64,000 bases of DNA, from contig JAIXMP010000006.1 in the NCBI GenBank assembly GCA_025677815.1, positions 1,178,001 to 1,242,000 of the forward strand. The letters run 5' to 3'. The translations under genes were made by a program, and so were the position numbers. The stretch comes from Phascolomyces articulosus. Its lineage: Eukaryota > Mucoromycota > Mucoromycetes > Mucorales > Lichtheimiaceae. Of the stretch, positions 1-13,856 are shown piece after piece (positions within the stretch are counted from its first letter, which is position 1; every line of letters begins with the position of its first letter). The notes under the pieces are model-generated. The model ran no database searches. It was not told the origin of the DNA and was given only the letters and a program-made list of their open reading frames with translations.

Positions 1-127
1 CATGGGATATAGAATGAAATGTATATATATAGAAAAGAAAAGTATTTTATAAAAGGGAGAATGAAAGGTTTGGGGAAGAGGGGAAAAAACAATATATACA
101 GCAGCAATAGTAATGATATTATGGTAT

Positions 128-2286
128 TTAAACTCGCAATAAAACGAGTTCTTCACCTTCAGCAATAGCACATCGAGTCCAACAAATAATTTGATTTAAT
201 ACAGGACCATCCAATAATTGAACATTGGCTTCTTGTGATGAATTGGATTGACGTATATAATGAAATGGACAAAAGATCACTTCTTTTTCATACAATGATC
301 CATGATCATTTGTTGGATCCAATACCGTTTTGCCCTTGTAAGTAACACTATATTCTTTAGCATTTCCAACACTTTCCTTGAGTGATTCAAATTCATCTGT
401 TGTCATTGGCACACCGAAATAAAACCCCAAAGGGGTATTATTTGGTATGAATTTTTTTGCAATCAATTTCTGTTGTTGTGGTTGACTATCATTATCCATT
501 ACCACTCGTATCAAATCACGCCATGACCTGGGAACATCCGTCATATCAAAATCGTCAAAAAGGGATCGGGCATGAGGTGGTGGAGCTATTTGTTGTTGTT
601 GTTGTTGCTTTTTTATCTGTCGTTTTGATAAAAGAAAAGCATCAAACTCTGTCATGACAGGACTATTGTTATTATTGTTATTATGATGATTGATAGTCGC
701 AAGAGATGGTGAAGTAGTGGTGGTATCAGCGATGGTTGTAATTGTTGTCATCGTGCTTGTTGCTATGGGAGGAGATTCTTTTCGCTTTTGTTTACCAAAA
801 TGAAGTGGCCATTCTTCTTGTGCAAGACGCGTCTCCCATTGGGTATATTCTTTTATCGCGTCCTTTAAATTACCAGGATCGAACGCAAGTTTAAAATGCA
901 TACAGCGACTTCCATTTGGACGGAAGGGTACAAAGTATCGATCAATGTTGTTGGTAAGAATGGCAGAGGCAGAGTTCGTGGGTGTCTTTTTTGAAAGAAA
1001 AAGCAGTGTGAGCAATCAATCAATCTTTTTATCATTAATCCTATTTATCAATAGAAATGTGAATATATTTTTTTTACCTTGCCTCGAAAAACTCTGGGTA
1101 TATTACGTTCTTTACTTATTTTCTCATCCAAAGCTAATGCAGCTTTAATAAGATCTGTTCGTGGTAATGATTTAGTTGGGTGCTGTCGCAATGCAAGGAA
1201 AAGTAAATAAGACTGACTATGCCAACGCGGCGTGTTGCTATTTTCTGGAACTTTCTGACGGCGTCGACTATTTCCAATGGCATTGGCATTACTACTACTA
1301 TTGTTACTACTGTGATGAATAACCACCCTTTGAGACCTAGTAGTATCAGTATAACTTTGTCGTAGTCGTTTGTCATCACTATTATGACCATTTTTGGGAG
1401 AAGTAGATACTCCTTCTGATGAATCTGCTTTTCGTTTTTTGCTGTCTTTATTATTTACAACGATGTTTGCTGTACTCGTACTTGTTGATTCATAAGAATG
1501 ATTACCAGTATGTTGTAATACCAGTCGCGGTGAAGAAACATCTGTCCATGTCATTGTAGTTTTCTCTTTTTCTTGGAAAAGGAGGTGTATATGTGTATAG
1601 GACAGAGAAGGTGTATTGAATTGTGTAAGGGTAATAATAAAAACCTAGTAAGATATGTAAAAGAAATAAAAAAAAGGAAGAGTATAAAAAAATTGGGAAA
1701 GACCCTCTTACAAATCCATTACTAGGTGGTTCAGTTTCGTGGAAGGGGTGAAGATGTGGTGCGGACATTGTTTGAGGGTGATGATAATGTAAACAATTTA
1801 TAAGTGGAGCACTGTGGATGCTAGTACCATAATGGCAAATAAGATTGATTCGAGTTTGGTAAAAAGCATTCCACCGACCTTCGGTAACGGTTACTGGGGG
1901 TGTTGGCCATTGGACAGTTTCCATAAAAGCATTTACAGGTTATAACACTCGCTATAATAATTGGATCATAACTCTTATATTTACACTGTATAATTTCGCG
2001 ACTAAAATCATGATAGACCGTTAAAAGATAACACCAGGAGCCTCCTTTGTCCATGGGCCAGTACGAATACAGCAAGGACAGAAGAGAATATTATATTCGC
2101 CTTGTCGATGCACGATAACAAATGCTAAATAGAATTGTATGTTGGGATATATGAAAAACAAATGTGAATACGTAGAAGATAAATATTACCTTGCCCTTTG
2201 TACCAGATCTTGCTATCAAAATGGCGTCTTCTATTATGGCTATCAGTATTTGTCTGTTGCTTTAAACAATAGGTACAAAGTTCCAT
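128..2286 (-). CDS. SET-like protein with N-terminal cysteine cluster
   Basis: Five exons read on the minus strand: 2286-2190, 2124-2035, 1893-1712, 1563-1078 and 985-128. They join in phase and give about 570 residues. The N-terminus has a C-x2-C pair (residues 4 and 7) and a CPCC cluster (48-51), which suggests a zinc-binding module. A Ser/Asn/Gln-rich middle follows. The last ~110 residues look like a SET domain: an NTPLGFYFGVP stretch near 467, VLDPTND, and a C-terminal block with CWTRCAIAEGEEL. SET domains usually transfer methyl groups to lysine, but the classic NHS/GEEL-x-Y arrangement is not clear and the protein stops right after the GEEL block. It may be a divergent or catalytically dead member, and activity is not shown. 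The 1712/1563 junction is the least certain; an alternative CAAG acceptor at 1572 breaks the frame. The promoter should lie above 2286. Confidence 0.72.
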
Positions 2287-3204
2287 TTCTTTTTGTAAAA
2301 GTGAAAGGGTGTGATTTTTTTTGCAAATTTATTTTTTTATCATTATTCACAACTAATGGCTCCTCACCCACCATGTCATCTCGCTGGAATCTTTATGCGA
2401 ACAATAGAACAACAGCCAAAGTATCCTGACCAAGAATAATTAATGTCACTGATTTTTAAAAGACTTTTTGTACGATTATATTCCTATGAAAATAAATCGT
2501 TATCATTATTTATTTTATTTCCTCTTTGTATACTTCTTGACGTGTTTTAACTTACGAGCTTTAAAAGGGTTTTCCTTGACGCTTGGATCCAGCAAATCTC
2601 ACTGCATCTAAGGCCAATGACAATCAATCAGCTGCTGCCTTCATTTCAACTTGTTTTCTCAAGTCGTGCCATGAGTCCAAGGCGTTTTTGATATGCCTGT
2701 TTCCCAGAATAATATACTCAACAATGACCTTTATATTATCATAAAAGCGATGATTGGAATTCTTTTCTTGATAGTCATACTAATAGCCATGGTATTATGC
2801 TTGATATAAAAAAAACACTTATATTCATTATTTTATTGGAGGACACTCTATATTCTATTCAATTCACCAAGTATTAAATCGTTATAAGTATGTAGCTTCC
2901 TCTTAACATTTGTTTATATCCATCACTTATTATAAATAAAATCCACATATTCAAAATTGTCTTGTAAAATGTTTGTTATGTACAAGCAAGCAGTAAATGA
3001 TGATGGCACCACCCAAAAATTATATTTGCATTTTCTCAATTTGAATTACCTATCAAACATTAAAATACTTAGTAGAGTAATTTTCATAACTAATAATGAG
3101 GTCCTCAATTCAATTTTTTATTTTATTTTATTTGAAAAATATTGGGTGGCTATATTTGTAATGTAAAAAAAATGTTCATTTTATAAAATAATTATATTCT
3201 TTCT
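2287..3204. other. Intergenic, AT-rich
   Basis: This is the space between the start of the SET-like gene and the 3' end of the PFK-2 gene. Apart from the coding-like scrap at 2624-2779 I see no gene, RNA or repeat in it. Open frames on the plus strand (2139-2429, 2957-3166) have no recognisable composition and no supporting splice sites. Confidence 0.5.
2624..2779 (-). pseudogene. Coding-like exon remnant, family unknown
   Basis: Behind a good acceptor (CTATTAG at 2786-2780) an open frame of 51 codons reads like a real amphipathic protein (contains YDNIKVIVEYIILGNRHIK) and then meets TGA at 2626-2624. The same frame continues past the stop with protein-like sequence (LSLALDAVRFAGSKRQGKP), and a third frame carries a basic tail ending near 2510. 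The in-frame stop and frame change suggest a decayed gene. No family was recognised. It could also be the last exon of a short gene whose upstream exons I could not find. Confidence 0.35.
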
Positions 3205-5645
<2,441 letters not shown>

Positions 5646-7001
5646 TTGTTGTTAAACTGATGGAATGAAATAAAACAAAAAAGGGAAAGAGAAAGAGAAA
5701 AGAAAGAGAGAAAGAAAAGCAAAGCTGACTGTCAAAAAAGTAAAACCTCCTGAAGGATCACACCAAAGCTTACCACGTTCTCCCAACTATTTTTATACTT
5801 GAGTTGCTTGAAACAAGCAAATGAAACCAAATAAAACATTGTAGCGATATTCACCAATATATTAAGTTATTGCTGTGTACGTATTATTGATATTATATGA
5901 GAGAAGACTTTTATTCTACTGTTTGAAAATCATAGCTACTATCTTATCTGGGAGAGTATATTCTTATGAATCTATGTAGGCTATAATTAGTTGTGAATTC
6001 TGCAAGTTTGTCTTTAGATAAAGAAAATGCTGATTCTTGTGTTACAGGATGAAAAATGGGATTTTCTTTTTGTCATAAAAACGAGTTATGGACGTGACCC
6101 TTACTAAAGCAACCAGTAAATTAGATTAAACAAATTCCACCTTGCTATTGCATTTAGAAGAATTGTAACACAATTAAGATGATTATGGTAAAATATTGTA
6201 TTTCACATAAGCTATTTTATACAGTGATTCAAGGGTGAAGTATCCGTCATTATTGTAACGCCTGAAACTAAAGGTCATAAGTAATAGTGGTGAAACCAAG
6301 ACACCAAAATTCGATCTAAATTGAGGACGAAGTTAATCATCGGTTTAATCAATGGATAAAGTAGCAGGAGGATTTGATGACCTGAGGAGCGTGTTTAATA
6401 AGACTTCTTTTTCCGCTCAACATTCTCTTTAGAACTTCAGAATAATACAGTGATTTGGTCGTTAAAAGAGAAAATGTTACGTATGCATGGCATATTAATA
6501 AAAGTATTGTATAACAACAATTACAATGTATTGTCCATCATTTTCCACGTATAAAAAGATATTACTCACTCATTGCAGCACAGTAATTGGTTTTGTTATT
6601 ATAATGTTTGTTTATATGACATAATGTATGTATATCTTTATTTTTCTATTTGATACTACTGTAAGTATAACTTGCATTGTATTAAATTAAATAATAATTT
6701 ATGCTTTGTATGCGCAAATGCTATTTTGCTGATGGACTAAATAGTACAACATATTTTTGAAATTGACATTTCGATGTTTGTATATATTAGAGGCAATTGA
6801 AATAATCATACTATAAAAAATATTATTGTGTTCTCATTCACAAATATAAGCTCCTATACGCTTTTTTATACATTTACTGGAAGCTTTAGATATTATATAC
6901 AAATAGATACTTTTGCATGCAATTATAAACAATTATATATAGCTGCTAAAAAATAATTCATGCAGTAAGTTCTTCTCAGTGATCCGATTGTTGCTGTGGT
7001 T
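5646..7001. other. Intergenic: PFKFB promoter side and SPO11 3' flank
   Basis: About 1.35 kb between the PFKFB start and the SPO11 stop. The part next to PFKFB (5646-5760) is purine-rich (AGAGAAAG runs on the plus strand, a CT-rich promoter on the coding strand). The rest is AT-rich with no open frame, repeat or RNA gene that I can support. Confidence 0.5.
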
Positions 7002-10000
7002 TCAATTGGACCGAATTTTAGTACGTAAATAACGGAGCATTCCAAATGGACTATTGGCGCATAATGCTTGTAACTCACATTTAAAATTCAAGTAAAGCAT
7101 TTGTGATACTTCGGTTCTATATATTAAGTGATTTTTTTTTTTTTACCAATGAGTTGTTTAAAAAAAGATAAAGATTCACTTACAAGAATGGTTTATAACT
7201 CGATGATGATATATGACCAACACAAGATCCGCTATTTTTATCCATCATCGTATCATTCAATATCATATTCAAAGCTTTACTTCGATCACGCTGTGTCAAT
7301 GGTACAAAACAATCATCTGGAATATGAAAATTGGATCGATCCTTTTTCGATAAACCAATCAATTGAATGGTTGGAACAGCAAGGTTAGGAGCATCGAAAG
7401 CTTGAGTCTATAAATATTATATATGTCCCCAATTTTTAAGTATCTTGTTTAAATCATTCTTTTTTTGTTTTTGTAGAAATAGAACGAAAGTAATTATATC
7501 ACTTACTCGGCTCCCCCATTTATATACTGAGTAAATGTCAAGGCCATAAGGATCATAATCAACAAATGCAAAAATAGGCATTTTCCTGTATTGAGTTGCT
7601 AAATATTTGAGAAGGTGTCGTGTAGCAATATCCTGGTAGTAGTTCATAATAATTGGTGGGTATAAGTTCATTTTTGGAAGAGTGGGTATTCTCAATTGAC
7701 ATGTAATAATAAAAATAAATGATTCAAATTACCGGATAGCCACGACCCTATTATTCAAGAGTAGAATACTAACATCAGACCAACGTTACACCAAATAGTA
7801 CACAGAATCCTCGATTATATAGAATAATACAAACCGTAATTAAAATTCCATTAGGAAACATTCCTGCAAATCCAGAGGATACCAATTGTCTAAAGCTTGC
7901 CTATTATATTTGTATTAATTAAGATACCATATAATAAAAAACGGAAAGCAAGAAGTACCTCTTTTTCGATCACAAGAACAAATTCTGCTACACTAACAAC
8001 ACTGGCGATTTGATTTATTGGAGGGATTAACACACCCTATATATAAAATAAGATTAGATCGACATGTACTGTATATACAGCAGTAGATAAAAATAAAAAA
8101 TGTTACTTGTTCATCACTGCAAAAGGTATCATCTGTGTTCACATCCGCTGTACAATCAATTGTTTTGTTATTCTTAAGGGTAATATATGCAGCACCGTAA
8201 ATCAATCCCTTGGATGATGCAGTCTAAAATCCCATTTTTTTTTTGTTTTTAGAAAACATGACAATTGAATAAGAATGAGTACGTTAATTAAAACTTACCA
8301 CATTTAAACATGATCGAGGAACATTAAAGTATTGAGACCAACCAGTGATAATCTATAATAAAATAACCATTACTTATATGATATGGCGATACGCCTCAAG
8401 AAGATATGGATATAATAAAAGCCATTCTTTACATAATGTTAGTCTATTACCTTATCTACCGTTTGTTGGTTTTCAAATAATGTTATATCACGATAGTAAA
8501 TGTCACGTTTAGACACGAAAACATTATTGACAATTGACTCATGAATAATTTCCAATACTTTCAAACGTCGGGCTAATAGTACATACAATAGCATCCTATT
8601 GTCAGGAAAAAAACCAGTTATGCAATATGTAAATTTTAAACCCATCCTACCAAATGATTTGACAGATCGAACACTGTCGGTGGTTGTTTTTGTCGTCATT
8701 GTTCGATATGAAGCTGTATTGATCCCGCCACTTTCTACATTGACCTGTTCTTCAGAAAGATCATCAACTGTATTAGTAATCTTTGTTCCCGTTGTTTCTG
8801 ATGTTGCTGTACGAGAAATATTGCGGCGTTGTCTCTTCCGTCTACAAATATATAATAATGTGAAAAAAAAATCAGCCGCCTATAAATAACCTTTGAATAT
8901 AAAATGTGGGTAAAAGTAAAAAAAAAAAATGACTGACCCTCTGGTGGTAGTAGTGGATGATTGTTGTTGTGTGGGTGTAGCAACAAAACCAGGAAACTCC
9001 AATGGTGTTTTTTCAAGAACAATACGTTGAATTAATGAATAGATTGTCTGTTCTATTTCTGCCACCACCGTTTCACTATAAACATACACAGATATATATA
9101 AATTATTAAAGAAAATTAGGGCAAGCATAAAGAAAATGGATATATTATTATTATACCGAGGTTGTGTTTGAGTTCCCAATTGACCTTGAAAAAAATCATC
9201 ATTATCTTGTAGATTTTCTGCAGCGTCACGATCGATGACGTTCTCTTCTTCCTCATCTTCAATATGCATAACAGTTCGTTTTGAAACAGCAGCACTACAA
9301 CTACTTTGATGTCTGTTGTTTTCCCAAATCGGATCAAGAACACTTCTTGTTGGTCCATCTTCTTCTTCATTATTATCAAGAAAAGTAAAAGGATTCACAC
9401 GATGGTTTTGTTCTTCTTCTCGAGTTTCATCATCGCACTGTTGCTGTTGTGTTGGTTGAGATAGTGTTGATGACATATCAAGTTGAGTATCAGAAAACAT
9501 GGGTGTATCATTATTATTGCCAATAGTGGGAAGAAGAGATGGAGCAGCAGATAAAGTTAATAATGTACTATTATTACTGCCGAGGCTAATAGGTGAATAA
9601 TAATATTGTTCAGCTGAATTGGCACCACTGCTGCTATTATTTAATAAACGATAGTGATCAGACGACGATGAAGAATAAAGAAATCCTCCAGTATTTCTTG
9701 ATACCGGTGGTGGTGCTATTGATGATAATGATGAATCATAATAGTCTGTCGAACTAGTCATTTTTTGTTGTTTATCTTTAGGATGATAAAGAATGCGGCT
9801 GTTTCTGGTAGACATGCCCTGCTGATCATTAAAAGAAGATTCATAACTGTCGTACAATGCTTGGGAAAAGGAGGGATTATTTGCAATATCCCTTGTTTCA
9901 GGGTAATATTGACGATCATGAATTGTTGCTGCATCACTACTACTTGTGCTGCGGCTAGTATTATTGTTGTGCTGACTTGTAGTGTTATTATTGTGGTGTG

Positions 10001-10067
10001 CGTTGATGATCATCTCAGAAGCGCAGATGATGTCCAAATCATCGATATCATCGTCGATTGTATTCAT
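7002..10067 (-). CDS. SPO11: Meiotic recombination protein SPO11 (topoisomerase VI A-like)
   Basis: Catalytic subunit that makes the double-strand breaks starting meiotic recombination in the nucleus. Twelve exons: 10067-9157, 9075-8938, 8841-8642, 8572-8451, 8352-8299, 8223-8107, 8036-7959, 7900-7835, 7747-7733, 7632-7507, 7407-7184, 7116-7002; all phases agree, about 721 residues. The core has the winged-helix active site SKRDIYY (catalytic-type Tyr443), NVPRSCLNV and SSKGLI, the Toprim Glu in LVIEKE (Glu538), GRGYP encoded by a 15-nt exon, and the Toprim DxD in FVDYDPYG (Asp592/594). The C-terminal LTQRD and YLRTKI blocks are also family features. Odd: about 310 residues of Asn/Ser/Asp-rich low-complexity sequence precede the core, while SPO11 is usually about 400 residues in all. 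The extension is in frame with a family-like helix (VVAEIEQTIYSLIQRI) across a clean splice, so I keep the start at 10067. Meiosis-specific expression is expected but not visible. Confidence 0.95.
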
Positions 10068-10713
10068 TGTTTTGTTTTCCTTACAATAGGTTTAGAGATA
10101 GTTTAAAGAAGAACAAGAAATAAAAAGGAGGGTTCCATGATATGCTGTATCTTTTGTTTATAATTGATTCGGAACTTGAACCAAGCGGGTTTCCTTTTCT
10201 GCTTGAAAAAAATAAAAAAGGCAGAACACGCCATATTAAATGATATGAAGAGAAGATGGATGACATCTAAAAAGATGAGTGTATAAATATTTATATATAC
10301 TAAGAAAAACATACACACAAAAGAATTACTAAAATAAAGAAAAAAACCATAATTTTATTTTTTTTATCATGGCAAAAAAAAAAGTTAGCAATTGGACTAA
10401 AAAATCAATTTCACAACGAATCATTTTTTCTTTTCCCATAAGTTTAAGTAAAAATATGCAAGGAGTTACCGCATGCGTCGTCTCTTCTTCTTCCTCTTCT
10501 TGTTAGGTTAATACGTTAAAGAATAATGAGTGAAGAAGTGATCATTTTTTTTTCACACATAACCCACATAACTTTATGAAAAATCGGCCCGGTGAATAAT
10601 CATATTCCTTTTTCCTCTCTTTCTTTCCCTCTTACTTACTTTGTTACATATACCGCATTGTTTTACAGCACCCTTATAAATATTACTACATATAAACAAT
10701 AATAATAATAATA
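10068..10713. promoter_or_regulatory. Shared intergenic region between divergent SPO11 and membrane-protein genes
   Basis: The two flanking genes are transcribed away from each other, so these ~650 bp must hold both promoters. It contains long T and CT runs (10590-10640) and an (ATA) run just before the plus-strand start. I could not identify specific factor sites. Confidence 0.5.
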
Positions 10714-11989
10714 ATGACAATATCTATAAATTTTACTGGGTAATATAAAAATATAAACAACAAAAACTTAAAAAATTAATTATTAATAAAAAATAAAATG
10801 AATACATTAGATCAACAAGTCAACCAACAGCAGCAACAACTACTACTACTTCATCAACATCATCACGAGAACCTTACGTCTTTGCATATCCACCTTCACA
10901 AAGTGCTTCTGGTTTTTATCAAAGTCCTACAGATGGTGGTTGGCAAACGAATCAACAACAACCTTTTGGGAACAATCCTAATATTGCTTCTTCCGATAGT
11001 ACAAACAATGATAATAATACATCATCAGCAGCATGTACGTAGATATAAGAACGATGAATTAACTTTTCAGTCACATCTTTTGAATATGTATTAACAAAAA
11101 CAAGAATATTAATAATACATGAAAAAAAATAGATATTATTGCCTTCGAAGTGGTATTTTCAGTATTTGTTTTTGGTATTGTAGCAGGTTGTTATGTATTT
11201 GGTATCCGACGGCGTAAACGACAACGGGAATTCCAACGTGAAATGGAACAACAATATGCGGCTGCACAAGCTGCGTGTAGCGAATCAATGCTTGAAAGGG
11301 CGTTGGAACGCCATGAACGCCGCATGATCCGTCACCTTCATATGCTTAGTCCATCATCACGCCAATCTTCATCTTTGACAACAGCAACAAATAATACAAC
11401 AGCATCATCCACTGTCGTTACTAATAATACCACTACAACAGCAGCAGCTGCAAATATGAATAACCCTAGAAACAGTAATAATAATCAGAGTAGTGCAGCA
11501 GATTCACCTTCTTCTATGCATAATAGTAATTGTATGAATAATAATCCACCACCTTATTGGCCACCAGATCCAACACTTCGATTGCCTGAACATGCTGTTG
11601 CGCGATTTTCACAAGCTTTATTAATGTCGCATTTGGCCCGAGCAGCCATACCCATTTCAACTTATTATTCACATCATTATCGTAGTAACAGTAGTAATAC
11701 TATACCAACCTCAACCAGCAATCATAATAATACAAATGTACCAGTACCACCTGGCGCTTCTTTACAAAGAGAAGATGGATTACCAAAATATTCAGATATA
11801 TTTTATCCATATCATCAACCACAACAACAATCCTCCTCTTTATCATTACCAGAAGATATGCCACCACCACACAGTGTGCATTTCATGTCACAACATTCCT
11901 CAATTGCATCTTTTCCTCGTATTACACGAACTACATCTTTACCAAATTTAGAAGATGCATCGCATTATCGTAACCATAACATAATTTGA
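10714..11989 (+). CDS. Single-pass membrane protein with PY-type motifs
   Basis: Three exons: 10714-10739, 10811-11034, 11133-11989, about 368 residues. The tiny first exon (eight codons) supplies the only ATG that fits the phase of exon 2, whose own frame has a stop just upstream. The N-terminal ~84 residues are Ser/Thr/Gln/Asn-rich with no cleavable signal peptide. One hydrophobic segment (85-107) is followed at once by a basic stop-transfer cluster (RRRKRQR), predicting an outside/lumenal N-terminus and a cytoplasmic C-terminus. The cytoplasmic part has a charged helix, then low-complexity sequence with PPPY (222-225) and LPKY (300-303), both of the kind bound by WW domains of Rsp5/Nedd4-type ubiquitin ligases. 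No family was recognised. A role as a membrane ubiquitin-ligase adaptor is only an inference. It converges on the CofD-like gene, with 161 bp between the stop codons. Confidence 0.75.
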
Positions 11990-12150
11990 TAAGAGTTAAC
12001 AGTCGTATCCTCGTCCCATATTATTCTTTTTGTACATTTTTTTATATATTTTTGATATGTTTATATTTTTAATATTTATTATTAATTGTTTTTATATATT
12101 TATATAATTTCCTAAAAAAAAATAACTGCTATTACTTTTACAATAATAAT

Positions 12151-13856
12151 TTACTCTTGTATAATATCCCTAATTGTTTCTGATAAAACAAATTCGTCAT
12201 ACACAGGTAGTCCATTGGATGATTCTACGCCACGTATTGGAATACATCGAATATTATTACTTTCAATGGCTTTGACATCGACGTGAACGGCACTATTTTT
12301 GAGATAAATGACATGGGTAATAAATGCGGATGGAGGATCGGGAGTGAATTGATGATCTGGAAAAGGTGGATAATGATGAGGAGGTGTACCAGCCAAACTT
12401 GGTGGTTCGGATAATAATGAAGTTGTATTGGAACCGGGTGCTGTAAGATGATGGACGTTGTTCTCTATGCTTCCATCTGCAAAATTTTGGTAAAATGCAC
12501 GACGTGCATCAATATTTCTACTTTGATTTAATGCAGCTGTGATGGTATTGATAAAGTCCATCGCTGTATATCCATCCGTCTCTCGATCATTGGATCCATT
12601 TAGTAATAAAATTTTGTTTTTTAAAGTTGTGGAATGAGCGATCGAATTGCCGACATCACGTAATATCAAACATGGGACGATCGAGGTATATAAGGAGCCA
12701 ATGGAGTAGATCAAGGTTCCTTTGGTCGACATGTGGCTAATGACTTTTGGATTGGGGAATGGGTAAATTTCTTGACCATATTGATTAATGTAGTACAGTC
12801 GTTCAATACGTGAGGAAAGTTTTTCATGGACTTCATCTTTTGAAAAGAATAAATTGGCAGAGGATCCTCCTACATCAGGCGATAAAGGAGCTTGATCGTC
12901 TTCGTTGTCAAGGGCTAAATGAGAAAAGGCATCAATTGGATTGGGCCGAGTCCATCGGCAGCCTGGAGTAGCAGGTCGTACACCATTATGATATCCTCCG
13001 TTCTTTTTGGACGGAGGATGTGAAATTTCATTTTGTCCAGCTAATGTGTCACCATTCATTAATTTAGCGGCAATAGTAGCGGTATGATTGGTATTGATGA
13101 CAGGTACAACTGTTGTTCGTTCAGATATTCCAGTAATGGCAGAAAATAAAAATAATGCAGCTTCTAATGAACCGAAAAATAATCGTGCTCCCGTCAAAAA
13201 GAAATTACCAATACTGCCATTTCGAAAGTTAAATCGTTTATGGGCTCGTTTTAATACTTCAAAGTGGAAACTCGTCAAGAATCCGCGGATCGCCTCCTTT
13301 TTTTCATTAGATATTGGTTTCCATAATCTATTTTTAATTTGGGATGAGTCAATTTGAGACAATATAATTTAGGATTTATTTTTTTAGTGCTTTTTATGTG
13401 TTTGGATGGATTGGATTATCTATCTCTCTCAAAAAAGAAAAAGGTTTCACTCACTCATGGCGGCCTTCAACAATAGATATCCATTCATCCTTCACTTCTT
13501 GTTCCGAGGCATCCGCGGGTAAACGATAACTTAATAAATCTCTCATCGCTATTCTTTCCGGTGAACTCCGTTCTGAATGTGCAATGTCAATTAACCGGGT
13601 CAGTCGAGATCGTAAATCACCAATGCTTGGACCACCCAACACTCTTAAAAGCTCACTCTATTCATTTTATTATATTAGTTACTCTATTCAAATATATATA
13701 ATAGAAATAGAGAATATTTACAGAAGAACCGCCATTATCGGAGATGCCGAGAATATAACAAACATCGTTGGTTACAGAGTCATGAAATGCACGAGCAATG
13801 TGATTACAAGCAGTACCACCAGAAATAACAACAACTGAAGATCCACGATTTGACAT
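12151..13856 (-). CDS. CofD/YvcK-like protein (fungal YNL011C type)
   Basis: Three exons: 13856-13722, 13657-13455, 13327-12151, about 504 residues. Family marks are a nucleotide-binding type SGGTACNHIARAF loop (12-24), the acidic-glycine motif DNGGSS (40-45) interrupted by an intron right after it, GGPSIGDLRSRL, and EGRHELW across the second splice. The family includes bacterial CofD (2-phospho-L-lactate transferase) and YvcK (a factor needed for growth on gluconeogenic carbon); the fungal members have no settled function. The final exon carries a long insert with a Pro-rich part, typical of eukaryotic members. The start is the first ATG and follows an A-rich leader. The second donor (GTGAGTG) and a far acceptor at 13329-13328 are the only pair that restores the LWKPIS block. 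Confidence 0.88.

Noticed and set aside
1821..2075. 84-codon minus-strand frame overlapping the SET-like gene
   Set aside because: The exon chain 2124-2035/1893-1712 in another frame gives far better protein and closes in phase.
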